64,000 bases of DNA from Streptomyces venezuelae (GTDB lineage: Bacteria > Actinomycetota > Actinomycetes > Streptomycetales > Streptomycetaceae): NCBI RefSeq assembly GCF_008642335.1, contig NZ_CP029191.1:2418001-2482000 (forward strand), in the 5' to 3' direction. The number at the start of each line of letters is the position of its first letter. Position 1 is the first letter of the stretch. Positions 42,955-51,826 of the stretch are shown piece after piece. The position numbers and the translations under genes were made by a program. The notes beneath the pieces are model-generated. The model was not told the origin of the DNA and ran no database searches. It saw only the letters and a program-made list of their open reading frames with translations.

Positions 42955-44217
42955 TCACCCCAGGAGCGCCGCCAGAGGGGTCGAGGGGTCCGCGAGGGCG
43001 TCCGGGTCGGGGCGCACGCCCTTCCGGATCAGCTGCTGGATCGGGTCCGTGACGTCCCACACATTCACGTTCATGCCCGCGAGGACCTGCCCGTCGCGCA
43101 GCCAGAAGGCGATGAACTCCCGCTTTCCGGTGTCGCCGCGCACCACCACTTGGTCGTACGTCCCCGGGGGCGCCCAGCCCGAGTACTCCAGGCCGACGTC
43201 GTACTGGTCGGAGAAGAAGTACGGCACGCGGTCGTACGTGACGTCCTGGCCGAGCATCGCGCGCGCGGCGGCCGGACCGCCGTTCAGGGCGTTGGCCCAG
43301 TGCTCGACGCGCAGGCTCGTCCCGAAGAGCGGGTGGCGGACGGCGGCCACGTCGCCCGCCGCGTAGATGTCGGGGTCGGAGGTGCGCAGCGACGCGTCGA
43401 CGGCGATGCCGCCCCCCTCGGCGCGGTCGACCAGGGCGAGGCCCGCGGACTCGGCGAGGGCCGTGCGGGGGGCCGCTCCGATGGCCGCGAGGACGTCGTG
43501 CGCGGGGTGCTCCTCGCCGTCGTCCGTGCGGGCGGCGAGGACCATGCCGTCCTGGCCCGCAATCTCGGTGAGCCGTGCGCCGAAGTGGAAGCGGACGCCG
43601 TGCTCGGCGTGCAGGTCGGCGAACATCTGGCCGACCTCGGGGCCGAGGACGGCGTGCAGCGGGGTCGGCTCGGCCTCGACGACCGTGACCTCCGCGCCGT
43701 ACTCACGGGCGGCCGCCGCGATCTCCAGGCCGATCCAGCCGGCGCCCGCGATCACCAGGTGGCCGTTGTCCCTGCCGAGGGAGGCGAGGACGTGCCGGAG
43801 GCGGTCGGCGTGCGCGAGGCGGCGCAGGTGGTGGACGCCGGCGAGGTCGGTGCCCGGGACATCGAGGCGACGGGGCTCGGCGCCGGTGACCAGCAGCAGC
43901 TTGTCGTAGTGGATGACGGCGCCGTCGCCCAGGCGGACGCTCCTCGCCGCGCGGTCGATGGCGACGACGGTCTGCCCCAGGTGCAGCTCGACGTCGGCCT
44001 GCGCGTACCACCCCGGTTCGTGGACGAAGACGCTGTCGCGCTCCTCCTTGCCGAGGAGGTACCCCTTGGACAGGGGCGGGCGCTCGTAGGGGTGGTCACG
44101 CTCGTCGCTGATGAGGATCACCCGGCCGGTGAATCCTTCGGAGCGGAGCGTTTCGGCCGCCTTGGCGCCGGCCAGCCCTCCTCCGACAATGACGAACGTC
44201 TGATCCGCGTCGACCAC
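42955..44217 (-). CDS. NAD(P)/FAD-dependent ferredoxin-reductase-like oxidoreductase
   Basis: A 420-residue flavoprotein. The FAD motif is IVGGGLAGAKAAETLR, the NAD(P) motif is IAGAGWIGLEIAAAARE, and the second FAD motif is DIYAAGDVAAV. The C-terminal domain (about 325-420) resembles rubredoxin/ferredoxin reductases of the BenD/putidaredoxin-reductase type. GTG 44217 follows AAGGAGG at seven bases. It would pass electrons from NAD(P)H to a ferredoxin or P450 system not present locally. It ends 43 bases before dnaG. Confidence 0.88.
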   Translation of the reverse strand: MVDADQTFVIVGGGLAGAKAAETLRSEGFTGRVILISDERDHPYERPPLSKGYLLGKEERDSVFVHEPGWYAQADVELHLGQTVVAIDRAARSVRLGDGAVIHYDKLLLVTGAEPRRLDVPGTDLAGVHHLRRLAHADRLRHVLASLGRDNGHLVIAGAGWIGLEIAAAAREYGAEVTVVEAEPTPLHAVLGPEVGQMFADLHAEHGVRFHFGARLTEIAGQDGMVLAARTDDGEEHPAHDVLAAIGAAPRTALAESAGLALVDRAEGGGIAVDASLRTSDPDIYAAGDVAAVRHPLFGTSLRVEHWANALNGGPAAARAMLGQDVTYDRVPYFFSDQYDVGLEYSGWAPPGTYDQVVVRGDTGKREFIAFWLRDGQVLAGMNVNVWDVTDPIQQLIRKGVRPDPDALADPSTPLAALLG

Positions 44218-44382
44218 TTGATGCCTCCTTGCCCGGGGTACCGGGGGTGTACCCCGGAAGAACTCAGTCTTGCCACACTTGCCAACTGGGCTTGCCGCCA
44301 CTGGGAGCGTCCCGCACGCGACGTGATGGCGGAAGGGGGCCCGCCCCCGACCGACCACATCACGTCACGCCTTCACCGGCCC

Positions 44383-45693
44383 TCAGGGCCTCGATGTCAG
44401 GCGGGTGTGCAGGGCGCGGGCCGCGGCGTCCGTCAAGGACGCGATCTGGTCGATCACGACGCGCCGCGCGGCACGGTCGTCGGGCGCCTCGTCGAACAGC
44501 GCGCGGAACTGCGGGTCGAGTCCGTCGGGGGCGCGGGCGGTGAGCGCCTCGGCGAGCTCGGCGACGACGATGCGCTGGTCCGCGCGGAGCCGCTCCTGCG
44601 CGGGCCGCTGCATCACGTAGCGATCGGCGACGGCCTTGAGGACCGCGCATTCGTACCGCGCCTCGCGGGGCACGACGAGCTCGGCGGCGTACCGCGTGAG
44701 AGGGCCGTTGCCGTACCGCACGCGCGTGGCCGTCTCCGCCGCCAGACAGAAGCGGCCGATGAGCTGGCTGGTGGCGTCCTTCAACCGGGCCTGCGCGACG
44801 GCCGATCCGTCGTACCCGTGCGGCCACCACTCCTGGTCCAGGAGGCGGTCGAGGGCCTGGGCGAGCTCTTCGGGGTCGGTGTCCTCGGGAACGTACCGCC
44901 CCAGGGCCACGGCGTAGATGTCCTGGCGCTCCGGTTCGGCGTGCAGCGCGTTCGGGTCGATGTGCCCGGCGTGCAGGCCGTCCTCGAAGTCGTGGACCGA
45001 GTACGCGACGTCGTCCGACCAGTCCATGACCTGCGCCTCGAAACAGGTGCGCTGCCCGGGTGCCTCTTTGCGGATCCAGTCGAAGACGGGACGGTCGTCT
45101 TCGTAGACACCGAATTTCACCGACGACGGATCGGTGGGGTGGGCGCCGAGCGGCCACGGATATTTGGTGGCGGCGTCGAGGGCGCCGCGCGTGAGGTTGA
45201 GTCCCACGCTGACGAGCTCGTCGGTGGCCCCGGAGCGGATGAAGCGCTTCGGCTCGATGCGGGTGAGCAGCCGCAGCGACTGGGCGTTGCCCTCGAAACC
45301 GCCGCAGTCCCGCGCCACTTCGTTCAGCGCCTGCTCGCCGTTGTGCCCGAACGGGGGATGCCCGAGGTCGTGGGAGAGGCAGGCCGTCTCGACCAGGTCG
45401 GGGTCGCAGCCGAGCGCCGCACCGAGCTCGCGGCCGACCTGGGCGCACTCCAGGGAGTGCGTCAGGCGCGTACGGGCACTGGCGTCCCAGGCCTGGCTGC
45501 GGGTGCCCGGCGTGACGACCTGGGTCTTGCCCGCGAGGCGGCGCAGGGCCGCGGAGTGCAGGACGCGCGCGCGGTCGCGCTGGAAGGCCGTGCGCCCCGG
45601 CCTCTTGTCGGGCTCGGTGGCCCACCGCTCCACGGCTGCTTCGTCATAGGCGCTGTACGCCTCGTATCGCGCGTTCGGTGCTGTGCCTTCCAT
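44383..45693 (-). CDS. dgt: Deoxyguanosinetriphosphate triphosphohydrolase
   Basis: A 436-residue HD-domain hydrolase that removes triphosphate from dGTP or other dNTPs and so limits nucleotide pools. The metal-binding HD motif lies in [16 protein letters not shown]; the first His is in TRLTHSLE, and the later Asp in [17 protein letters not shown] 45693 begins the conserved N-terminus ([13 protein letters not shown]). The dgt-dnaG neighbourhood is common in actinobacteria and suggests shared replication-related service. Confidence 0.94.
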   Translation of the reverse strand: MEGTAPNARYEAYSAYDEAAVERWATEPDKRPGRTAFQRDRARVLHSAALRRLAGKTQVVTPGTRSQAWDASARTRLTHSLECAQVGRELGAALGCDPDLVETACLSHDLGHPPFGHNGEQALNEVARDCGGFEGNAQSLRLLTRIEPKRFIRSGATDELVSVGLNLTRGALDAATKYPWPLGAHPTDPSSVKFGVYEDDRPVFDWIRKEAPGQRTCFEAQVMDWSDDVAYSVHDFEDGLHAGHIDPNALHAEPERQDIYAVALGRYVPEDTDPEELAQALDRLLDQEWWPHGYDGSAVAQARLKDATSQLIGRFCLAAETATRVRYGNGPLTRYAAELVVPREARYECAVLKAVADRYVMQRPAQERLRADQRIVVAELAEALTARAPDGLDPQFRALFDEAPDDRAARRVVIDQIASLTDAAARALHTRLTSRP

Positions 45694-45754
45694 GCACCGA
45701 CAGTAGACGCAAGCAGTGACAAACAGGGATCTGGCCTCATGGATTCGGCCTCGC

Positions 45755-46582
45755 TCAGACGCTGCTGAGGATGCGTCGGGAGGCCGGTGCCGGTGCGCTG
45801 CGTGCCTGGTCGTAGCGGAGCAGGACGAGGCGGGCGAGTGCGGCGTGGGGGCCGAGGGGGGCCGCGGCGATCCAGGGGGCGGCGCCCGCGCTCCGGGTGG
45901 CGAAGCGGCCGGGCGCGGTGAAGTAGGAGGCGACGGCGGTACGCGTCCGCCCCTCCGCGGCCAGCCCTTCGAGCGCCTCCGGGACGCCGCGGGGGCAGGC
46001 CGGGGTGGGTGCGGCGTAGGCGGGGACGACGGGGACGCCCAGGCGTTCGGCGAGCAGCCCGGCGGCGGCCTCCGTGTCGGCGGCCGACTCCGGGTCACGG
46101 GAACCGGCGGCGGCGAGGACCACGGCGTGCCTGCGCCGCGCACCCGCCCTCGGCCCGACCCCGGACCCGGACCCGGCCCCGACAGGTCGCTCGGGCCAGC
46201 CGGCCTGGACGAGCCGGGCGTGCAGCGTCTCGGCGAGGAGCGGGTGGGGGCCGAGCGGGGCGGCGACGCGGGCGTCGAGGGCGGGGAAGCGGGCGGCGGC
46301 CGCGGGGATGTCGCGCTTGACGTGCTGGCCTCGGCCGAGGAGGAGCGGGACGAGGACGGCGCGGGCGCCGGGCCCGCCGTGTTCGCCCAGCTCGTGCAGC
46401 GTGTCGGTGAGCAGCGGTTCGTTCAGCTCGATGTGGCCGAGCCGGACGGCGACTCCGGGTCGCTGCTCCCGGACGCGCTCGGCGAGGGCCATGACGGTGG
46501 TGAGGGCACGCGGGTCGCGGCTGCCGTGGGCGACCAGGACGAGGGCGGGGCGGCGGCTGGAAACGCGATCCATGATCGTCAT
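45755..46582 (-). CDS. Sirohydrochlorin chelatase family protein (CbiX-like)
   Basis: A 275-residue two-repeat protein. The first repeat has the metal-coordinating AHGSRDPRA, the second [11 protein letters not shown] in which His is replaced by Ala, so probably only one active site is left. A Gly/Arg-rich linker (about 138-150) joins the repeats. Class II chelatases insert Fe2+ or Co2+ into sirohydrochlorin, and sirohaem is the cofactor of NirB encoded 14 kb away. An alternative ATG is at 46573. It is a stand-alone gene. Confidence 0.87.
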   Translation of the reverse strand: MTIMDRVSSRRPALVLVAHGSRDPRALTTVMALAERVREQRPGVAVRLGHIELNEPLLTDTLHELGEHGGPGARAVLVPLLLGRGQHVKRDIPAAAARFPALDARVAAPLGPHPLLAETLHARLVQAGWPERPVGAGSGSGVGPRAGARRRHAVVLAAAGSRDPESAADTEAAAGLLAERLGVPVVPAYAAPTPACPRGVPEALEGLAAEGRTRTAVASYFTAPGRFATRSAGAAPWIAAAPLGPHAALARLVLLRYDQARSAPAPASRRILSSV

Positions 46583-46833
46583 GAATCGAGGATGGCCGGG
46601 ACGTGTTGCGTAGGCGTTGCGCGGCGGTGACGACTCTTTTCGCCGGGCTCACGGCGGGTGGCGGCGCGGTGTCAGGGGCGGGGCGGGATGCGTCTCGGGG
46701 TGCGGTCGGGGACGGTGTCGGGGGTGTTTCGGGGGCATGGGTCGCTGACGTGGCCGGCGGGGCGGCTTACCGTTGAGGCAGAGATCGGATCGGGGGGATC
46801 CGGCGGGGCACGGGGCACGGGGGCGGATCGCCG

Positions 46834-47580
46834 ATGAAGAGACGTGGAGACCTGACGGCGCGGTGGACGGCGTGGCGGGCGGCGCGAGGGACGGGACGAC
46901 CGCGCAGACCGGCGTGGCTGCGACTGCCGCGCACACGGAAGGAACAGCGGCGGACGATACAGGCGGTGATGGCCCTGTGCGTGCTCGCGCTGCTGCCCGC
47001 GACCTGGCTGTTCGTGTCGACGGAGGACAGGATCGGGTCGGTCGCCGATGCGCCGCGCGCCCGGGTGGCCGTGGTCTTCGGCGCCGGACTGTGGCAGGGC
47101 GAGCCGTCGCCGTATCTGGCGCACCGGCTCGACGCGGCCGCGGAGTTGTACCGCACGGGCCGCATAGAGGTCGTGCTCGTCACGGGGGACAACAGCCGCG
47201 AGGAGTACGACGAGCCGGACGCGATGCGCACCTACCTGAAGAAGCACGGCGTGCCGGACCGACGGATCGTCAGCGACTACGCCGGGTTCGACACCTGGGA
47301 CAGTTGCGTGCGCGCCAAGAAGATATTCGGCGTGGACCGTGCGGTGCTGGTCAGCCAGGGCTTCCACATACGCAGGGCGGTCGCGCTGTGCGACGCGGCG
47401 GGCGTCTCGTCATACAGGGTCGCGGTGGACGCCAAACACGACGAGACCTGGTACTACGGCGGCGCGCGGGAGGTCCTAGCGGCGGGTAAGGCGGCGGTCG
47501 ACGCGGCGCTGAAACCGGATCCGCACTTCCTCGGTCCGCGGGAGCCGGGCGTGTCCCGCGCGCTGGCAGCGCCACGCTGA
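46834..47580 (+). CDS. SanA/YdcF (DUF218) family membrane-anchored protein
   Basis: A 248-residue protein with a long basic N-terminus, a membrane helix near residues 45-62 and a DUF218 domain: VFGAGLWQGEPSPYLAHRL, VLVTGDNS and SQGFHIRRAV. E. coli SanA and ElyC in this family affect peptidoglycan and envelope permeability. The domain is probably extracytoplasmic. It lies upstream of nasA, separated by 167 bases of repeats and hairpins, so it is likely independent. Confidence 0.86.
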   Translation: MKRRGDLTARWTAWRAARGTGRPRRPAWLRLPRTRKEQRRTIQAVMALCVLALLPATWLFVSTEDRIGSVADAPRARVAVVFGAGLWQGEPSPYLAHRLDAAAELYRTGRIEVVLVTGDNSREEYDEPDAMRTYLKKHGVPDRRIVSDYAGFDTWDSCVRAKKIFGVDRAVLVSQGFHIRRAVALCDAAGVSSYRVAVDAKHDETWYYGGAREVLAAGKAAVDAALKPDPHFLGPREPGVSRALAAPR

Positions 47581-47589
47581 ACCCGGAAC

Positions 47590-47621
47590 GGAGGCACGGA
47601 GGCACGGAGGCACGGAGCCAC
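47590..47621. repeat. Four 8-bp tandem repeats upstream of nasA
   Basis: GGAGGCAC occurs three times head to tail (47590-47613) and then once as GGAGCCAC (47614-47621). It starts ten bases after the SanA-like stop. Function unknown; slippage-prone. Confidence 0.8.
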
Positions 47622-47647
47622 GGGTGTCTTGCGGCAGCGGGGCACGG

Positions 47648-47724
47648 GCGGCTCACAGTGAGCCGCGGTCCCCGCTGAGGTCGGCTTACCGCGTGCGTAA
47701 CGCGGGCGGGTCGGGGCGTGTAAC
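47648..47724 (+). promoter_or_regulatory. nasA upstream region: palindrome and GlnR-like half sites
   Basis: GCGGCTCAC-A-GTGAGCCGC (47648-47666) is a perfect palindrome, either a terminator for the upstream gene or an operator. Downstream, CTTAC (47685-47689), GTAAC (47697-47701) and GTAAC (47720-47724) resemble GlnR boxes (gTnAC, GnAAC), with 23 bases between the two GTAAC copies. The spacing deviates by one base from the GlnR rule, so the call is tentative; nasA is GlnR- and NnaR-controlled in S. coelicolor as far as I recall. Confidence 0.4.
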
Positions 47725-47747
47725 AAGTCCGGCGGAGGCTGGACCGC

Positions 47748-49907
47748 ATGCACTCCACGGCGACACCGGCGGTACCTGCGACACCTGAGACGACCGCGAC
47801 CCCCGCAGCACCCGCGCCCGCGGGCTCGTCCGCGACCTCGACCCACTGTCCGTACTGCGCGCTGCAGTGCGGGATGGACCTGGTCACGGGCCCCCAGGGG
47901 GTGGAGGTCGTGGAGCGGACCGGGTTCCCGGTGAACAAGGGAGCCCTGTGCGGCAAGGGGCGCACGGCACCCGCGGTGCTCTCCTCCCGGGTGCGCCTGA
48001 CGGAGCCGCTCGTCCGGTCCCGCGCCACGGGTGAGCTCACGCCGGCCACTTGGGAGGAGGCGCTCGACCGGGTCGCCGACGGGCTGATCCGTACCCGGAC
48101 CGAGTACGGCGCGGACGCATGCGGGGTGTTCGGCGGGGGCGGTCTGACCAACGAGAAGGCGTACGCGCTGGGCAAGTTCGCGAGGGTCGCGCTCGGCACG
48201 TCGCAGATCGACTACAACGGACGGTTCTGCATGTCGTCCGCCGCGGCCGCCGGTCAGCGGGCGTTCGGGCTCGACCGGGGGCTGCCGTTCCCGCTGGCGG
48301 ACATCCCGCGCACGGGGTGCGTGATCCTCGTCGGGTCGAACCTCGCCGAGACGATGCCGCCCGCGCTGCGGTATCTGACGGAGCTGCGGGAGAACGGCGG
48401 CACGCTGATCGTCGTGGACCCCCGGCGGACCCGGACCGCCGAGCAGGCGGATCTGCACCTGGCGCCGCGGCCCGGCACGGACCTCGCCCTGGCGCTCGGC
48501 CTGCTGCACCTGATCGTGGCGGAGGGCCGCACGGACGACGCGTTCATCGAGGAGCGGACGAGCGGATGGGAGGAGGCGAGGGCGGCGGCGATGGCGCACT
48601 GGCCGGAGCACGTCGAGCGGATCACTGGTGTGGCGGTGCCGCAACTGCGGGACGCCGTGCGGCTCTTCTGCGGTGCCGACGCGGCGATGGTGCTCACCGC
48701 GCGCGGTCCCGAGCAGCAGTCCAAGGGCACGGACACGGTGGGTGCGTGGATCAATCTGTGCCTGGCCACGGGGCGCGCCGGACGGCCGTTCTCCGGGTAC
48801 GGGTGCCTGACGGGGCAGGGCAACGGTCAGGGCGGGCGGGAGCACGGCCAGAAGGCGGACCAGCTGCCCGGCTACCGGAAGCTGACCGATCCGGCGGCGC
48901 GGGCCCATGTGGCGGGGGTCTGGGGAGTGGACCCGGACTCGCTGCCGGGCCCGGGCAGGTCGGCGTACGAACTGCTCGACGCGTTGGGCGGCGACATCAA
49001 GTCGCTGCTCCTGATGGGGTCCAACCCGGTCGTCTCGGCGCCGCGGGCCGCGCATGTGGAGGAGCGGTTGCGGTCGCTGGACTTCCTCGCGGTGGCGGAC
49101 GTGGTGCTGTCCGAGACGGCGCGGCTTGCGGACGTGGTGCTGCCGGTGACGCAGTGGGCGGAGGAGACGGGGACGGTGACGAACCTGGAGGGGCGGGTGC
49201 TGCTGCGGCAGCGCGCGGTGAGCGCGCCGGCCGGAGTGCGCGGCGATCTCGACGTGCTGCACGGGCTCGCGGAGCGGCTCGGGCACGGGAAGGGGTTCCC
49301 GACCGAGCCGGAGGAGGTCTTCGAGGAGTTGCGCAGGGCGAGCGCGGGCGGGCCCGCGGACTACTCGGGGATCAGTTATGAGCGGCTGAGGGAGGACGAC
49401 GGGAAGGGGGTGTTCTGGCCGTGTCCCGAGGCTTCGGAAGGTGGGGTGGCCGAAGGGACGCCGCGGTTGTTCCTGGAGCAGTTCGCCACCGAGGACGGGC
49501 GGGCGCGGTTCGTGCCGGTGGTGCACCGGGACGCGGCGGAGGAGCCGGACGCGGAGTATCCGGTGCTGCTGACGACGGGACGGGTGCTCGCCCAGTACCA
49601 GTCCGGGGCCCAGACGCGGCGCGTCGACGAGCTCAACGCTGCGGCTCCGGGGCCCTTCGTGGAGCTGCATCCGCGGCTCGCCGCGCGTCTGGGGGTCGGG
49701 GAGGACGATCCGGTCGCCGTCGTCTCACGCCGGGGGCGCGCGGTGGCTCCGGCGCGGGTGACGTCGGCGATCCGCTCCGACACGGTGTTCATGCCGTTCC
49801 ACTGGCCGGGCGAGGGGCGGGCCAACACGCTGACGCATCCCGCACTGGATCCCGTGTCTCGGATGCCGGAGTTCAAGGTGTGCGCGGTGCGGGTGGAGCG
49901 GGCGTGA
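47748..49907 (+). CDS. nasA: Assimilatory nitrate reductase catalytic subunit NasA
   Basis: A 719-residue molybdopterin-guanine-dinucleotide enzyme reducing nitrate to nitrite in the cytoplasm. After a disordered Ala/Pro/Thr-rich start (residues 1-30), the [4Fe-4S] ligands are C34, C37, C41 and C68 (HCPYCALQCG and LCGKG). Molybdopterin-binding segments include NGRFCMSSAAAAGQRAFG with the probable Mo-ligand Cys, and LTGQGNGQGGREHGQKADQ (split here by the cofactor pocket). The C-terminal domain ends MPFHWPGEG. There is no C-terminal [2Fe-2S] domain, so electrons must come from a separate reductase or ferredoxin. Matches SCO2473 from memory. Confidence 0.92.
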   Translation: MHSTATPAVPATPETTATPAAPAPAGSSATSTHCPYCALQCGMDLVTGPQGVEVVERTGFPVNKGALCGKGRTAPAVLSSRVRLTEPLVRSRATGELTPATWEEALDRVADGLIRTRTEYGADACGVFGGGGLTNEKAYALGKFARVALGTSQIDYNGRFCMSSAAAAGQRAFGLDRGLPFPLADIPRTGCVILVGSNLAETMPPALRYLTELRENGGTLIVVDPRRTRTAEQADLHLAPRPGTDLALALGLLHLIVAEGRTDDAFIEERTSGWEEARAAAMAHWPEHVERITGVAVPQLRDAVRLFCGADAAMVLTARGPEQQSKGTDTVGAWINLCLATGRAGRPFSGYGCLTGQGNGQGGREHGQKADQLPGYRKLTDPAARAHVAGVWGVDPDSLPGPGRSAYELLDALGGDIKSLLLMGSNPVVSAPRAAHVEERLRSLDFLAVADVVLSETARLADVVLPVTQWAEETGTVTNLEGRVLLRQRAVSAPAGVRGDLDVLHGLAERLGHGKGFPTEPEEVFEELRRASAGGPADYSGISYERLREDDGKGVFWPCPEASEGGVAEGTPRLFLEQFATEDGRARFVPVVHRDAAEEPDAEYPVLLTTGRVLAQYQSGAQTRRVDELNAAAPGPFVELHPRLAARLGVGEDDPVAVVSRRGRAVAPARVTSAIRSDTVFMPFHWPGEGRANTLTHPALDPVSRMPEFKVCAVRVERA

Positions 49908-49992
49908 GACGAAGCGGAGCGGGCGTGAGACGGAGTGGAGCGGGCCCGGAGCCGAGGCCCCGGTCCCGCGGTCGTGCAAGGGGAGGTGGGAA

Positions 49993-50283
49993 TCAGCAGG
50001 TGCGGCCCGTGTACCAGGCACCGTCGACGTCCGAGGCGGAGCCGATCCAGGTCACGCCGGGGCCCACACACTGCTCGCTGTTGGGGCCCCAGTCGTCGAT
50101 CTCGATCACGATGCGCGAGCCGTCGCTCGTGCAGTGGTTGTAGTAGGCGTCGCTGCCCGTCTCGTAGAACCCGCAAGGGTTCTGGATGGCCGCGGGCTCG
50201 GCGGAGGCCGAGGACGCCATGGTCATACCGAGGCCGACGGCCAGGGCGCCGATGATGGCCGGCAGGGAACGGCGAACTCGCAT
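49993..50283 (-). CDS. DUF6355-like small secreted protein
   Basis: A 96-residue precursor with a signal peptide (basic MRVRRS, hydrophobic core, cleavage after ASA near residue 28). The mature 68 residues carry four cysteines in the pattern C-GFYETG-(x)n-YNHC, then EQC and a C-terminal TGRTC, suggesting two disulfides. The CGFY...HC pattern matches what I remember as the DUF6355 family, some members of which lie in natural-product clusters. Here it is alone. AGAAGGAG before ATG 50283 is a strong ribosome site. Confidence 0.78.
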   Translation of the reverse strand: MRVRRSLPAIIGALAVGLGMTMASSASAEPAAIQNPCGFYETGSDAYYNHCTSDGSRIVIEIDDWGPNSEQCVGPGVTWIGSASDVDGAWYTGRTC

Positions 50284-50389
50284 GAGCGACTCCTTCTAAG
50301 ACAAGGTGCACTGGCACCGACACGCACACCTGGAGGTGCACACGCAGAGCTTCGCGGTGCTCACTTTCCGTGGTCACGCGAACTCGCTC

Positions 50390-50878
50390 TCACGAGTGAT
50401 TCAGATCACCGGTTCGGGTGCGTAAGCGTTTGAGCTGCGCATTTCGGTGTGAGGCCCAGTCGCCCGCGCCGATGACCGAGCCGGAGGTGCGGAGACCGGC
50501 GGCGATGCGCGGGGCCGCGACGTAGACCCAGGCGCGGACGGGGGTGCTGGTCCGGTCGAGGACGTCGCGGACGACGCGTTCGTAGAGGTTGCCGGGGTCG
50601 CCCGGGGTGTACTCCTCCAGGAGGTCCAGGGCGGTGAGGAGGGGGGCGTAGGCGGCGGGGAGTGCGGTCAGGAGTTCGCCGTGGACCGGGCCCTCGCCGG
50701 GGTGCTCGACGGCGTACGGGTAGCCGGGGCCGTCGTAGAGGAGCGCGTCCGGCAGGAGGGCGGGCTCCTCCCTCGCGGTCCTGCCGCGCAGGTGGACGGC
50801 GTGATTGGGTTCGCCGGGGCGCAGCGTGCCGTACACGAAGAACGGCAGCCGGGCCGTGCCGAGTTCGTCGTCGCTCAT
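50390..50878 (-). CDS. Gamma-glutamylcyclotransferase-fold protein with a TTA codon
   Basis: A 162-residue protein of the AIG2/GGCT fold. The signature FVYGTLRPGEPNH is near the start and the catalytic-type acid lies in DLLEEYTPGDPGNLYER. Members cyclise gamma-glutamyl amines or act on glutathione-like peptides; the exact reaction is open. Codon 152 is TTA (50425-50423, minus strand, in KRLRT), close to the C-terminus, so full-length synthesis should need the bldA tRNA. ATG 50878 is preferred; ATG 50905 would add nine residues. Confidence 0.83.
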   Translation of the reverse strand: MSDDELGTARLPFFVYGTLRPGEPNHAVHLRGRTAREEPALLPDALLYDGPGYPYAVEHPGEGPVHGELLTALPAAYAPLLTALDLLEEYTPGDPGNLYERVVRDVLDRTSTPVRAWVYVAAPRIAAGLRTSGSVIGAGDWASHRNAQLKRLRTRTGDLNHS

Positions 50879-51118
50879 ATGCCGATTGTCCACAGCGGCG
50901 CCCATGCGCAGGACGTCGCGGGTCGAGCGGCATGGGCTTAGGTCCCGAGCCCGGCGATGACGACCGCCTTAGGGGCAGTTGTTACACAACCTCCCGATTT
51001 CTGTGATGGAGGGTTCCTAACGTCGAGAGCGGTGGCCGGTCCCCCTGCCGAATCCCCGGTGCAGCCCTGGACCGGCCACCACCAGCACCAGCGCCCCTCA
51101 CGTGACGGTCAGCCACCC

Positions 51119-51826
51119 ATGAATCCGATGCCCCGCCGCCTGCTCCTGCCGGGCGCCGCTCTGTTCGCCGTCATGGCGGTCCTCGTGCTCGCGGGGTGTG
51201 CCAGCACGGACGGTCTCGGGCACGGTGGTTCCGCGCCGTCCGTGTCCGTGCAGCCGCGCCCGGAGGCGGTCTGGCCCGCCTGGGCCGGCAGGACGTCGCG
51301 GGCGCCCGGCGCCGAGGCGTCCACGCGCCAGCCGCCTCCGCGGCCGTTGCGGGGCGTGGAGGCCGGTCCGGGCGGGCTGGCCTCGATGGACGTGCACGCC
51401 ATCCTGCGGGCCGACCCCCGTACGAAGCCGCTCGCCGACCGCGGGATGATCGACCGCCCCGGGCGGGCCGGGATTCGGCCGCCGATGTTCCTGGACCTCA
51501 CCGGCGACAAGAAGCCGGACATGCTCGTGGCGGCCGACACGGAGAGCGGCCGTTCGATCCTCGCCGTCTACACCGAGCGCGGCGGGAAGATCTACCCGAT
51601 CCTGTTCACCTCCGGCAGGAGCGTGAGCGTGGAGACCATCGGCCCCGATCTGCTGGTGCGCACGCCGTGTTCGGAGGGCGGCGAGCAGGCGGTCCGCTTC
51701 CACTGGGACGGCGCGCGGATGTCCACGGTCAGCGACATCAAGAACTACAAGCGGTCGTCCCGCCCGGCCGGGCCGGCCGATCAGCGCCCCAGCCCCTCCG
51801 ACTCCCCCTCCCCATGGGGCCCTTGA
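51119..51826 (+). CDS. Putative lipoprotein upstream of the sensor kinase
   Basis: A 235-residue exported protein. The signal peptide ends in lipobox LAGC with the acyl-accepting Cys near residue 27. After a Pro/Arg-rich stretch the domain contains FLDLTGDKKPDMLVAADTESG, which looks like a calcium-type FG-GAP/VCBS repeat blade. The tail is Pro/Ser-rich. The kinase gene begins 13 bases before this stop, so the two are coupled and the lipoprotein probably modulates or is sensed by the kinase, as CseA does for CseBC. The family has no name I can give. Confidence 0.78.
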   Translation: MNPMPRRLLLPGAALFAVMAVLVLAGCASTDGLGHGGSAPSVSVQPRPEAVWPAWAGRTSRAPGAEASTRQPPPRPLRGVEAGPGGLASMDVHAILRADPRTKPLADRGMIDRPGRAGIRPPMFLDLTGDKKPDMLVAADTESGRSILAVYTERGGKIYPILFTSGRSVSVETIGPDLLVRTPCSEGGEQAVRFHWDGARMSTVSDIKNYKRSSRPAGPADQRPSPSDSPSPWGP

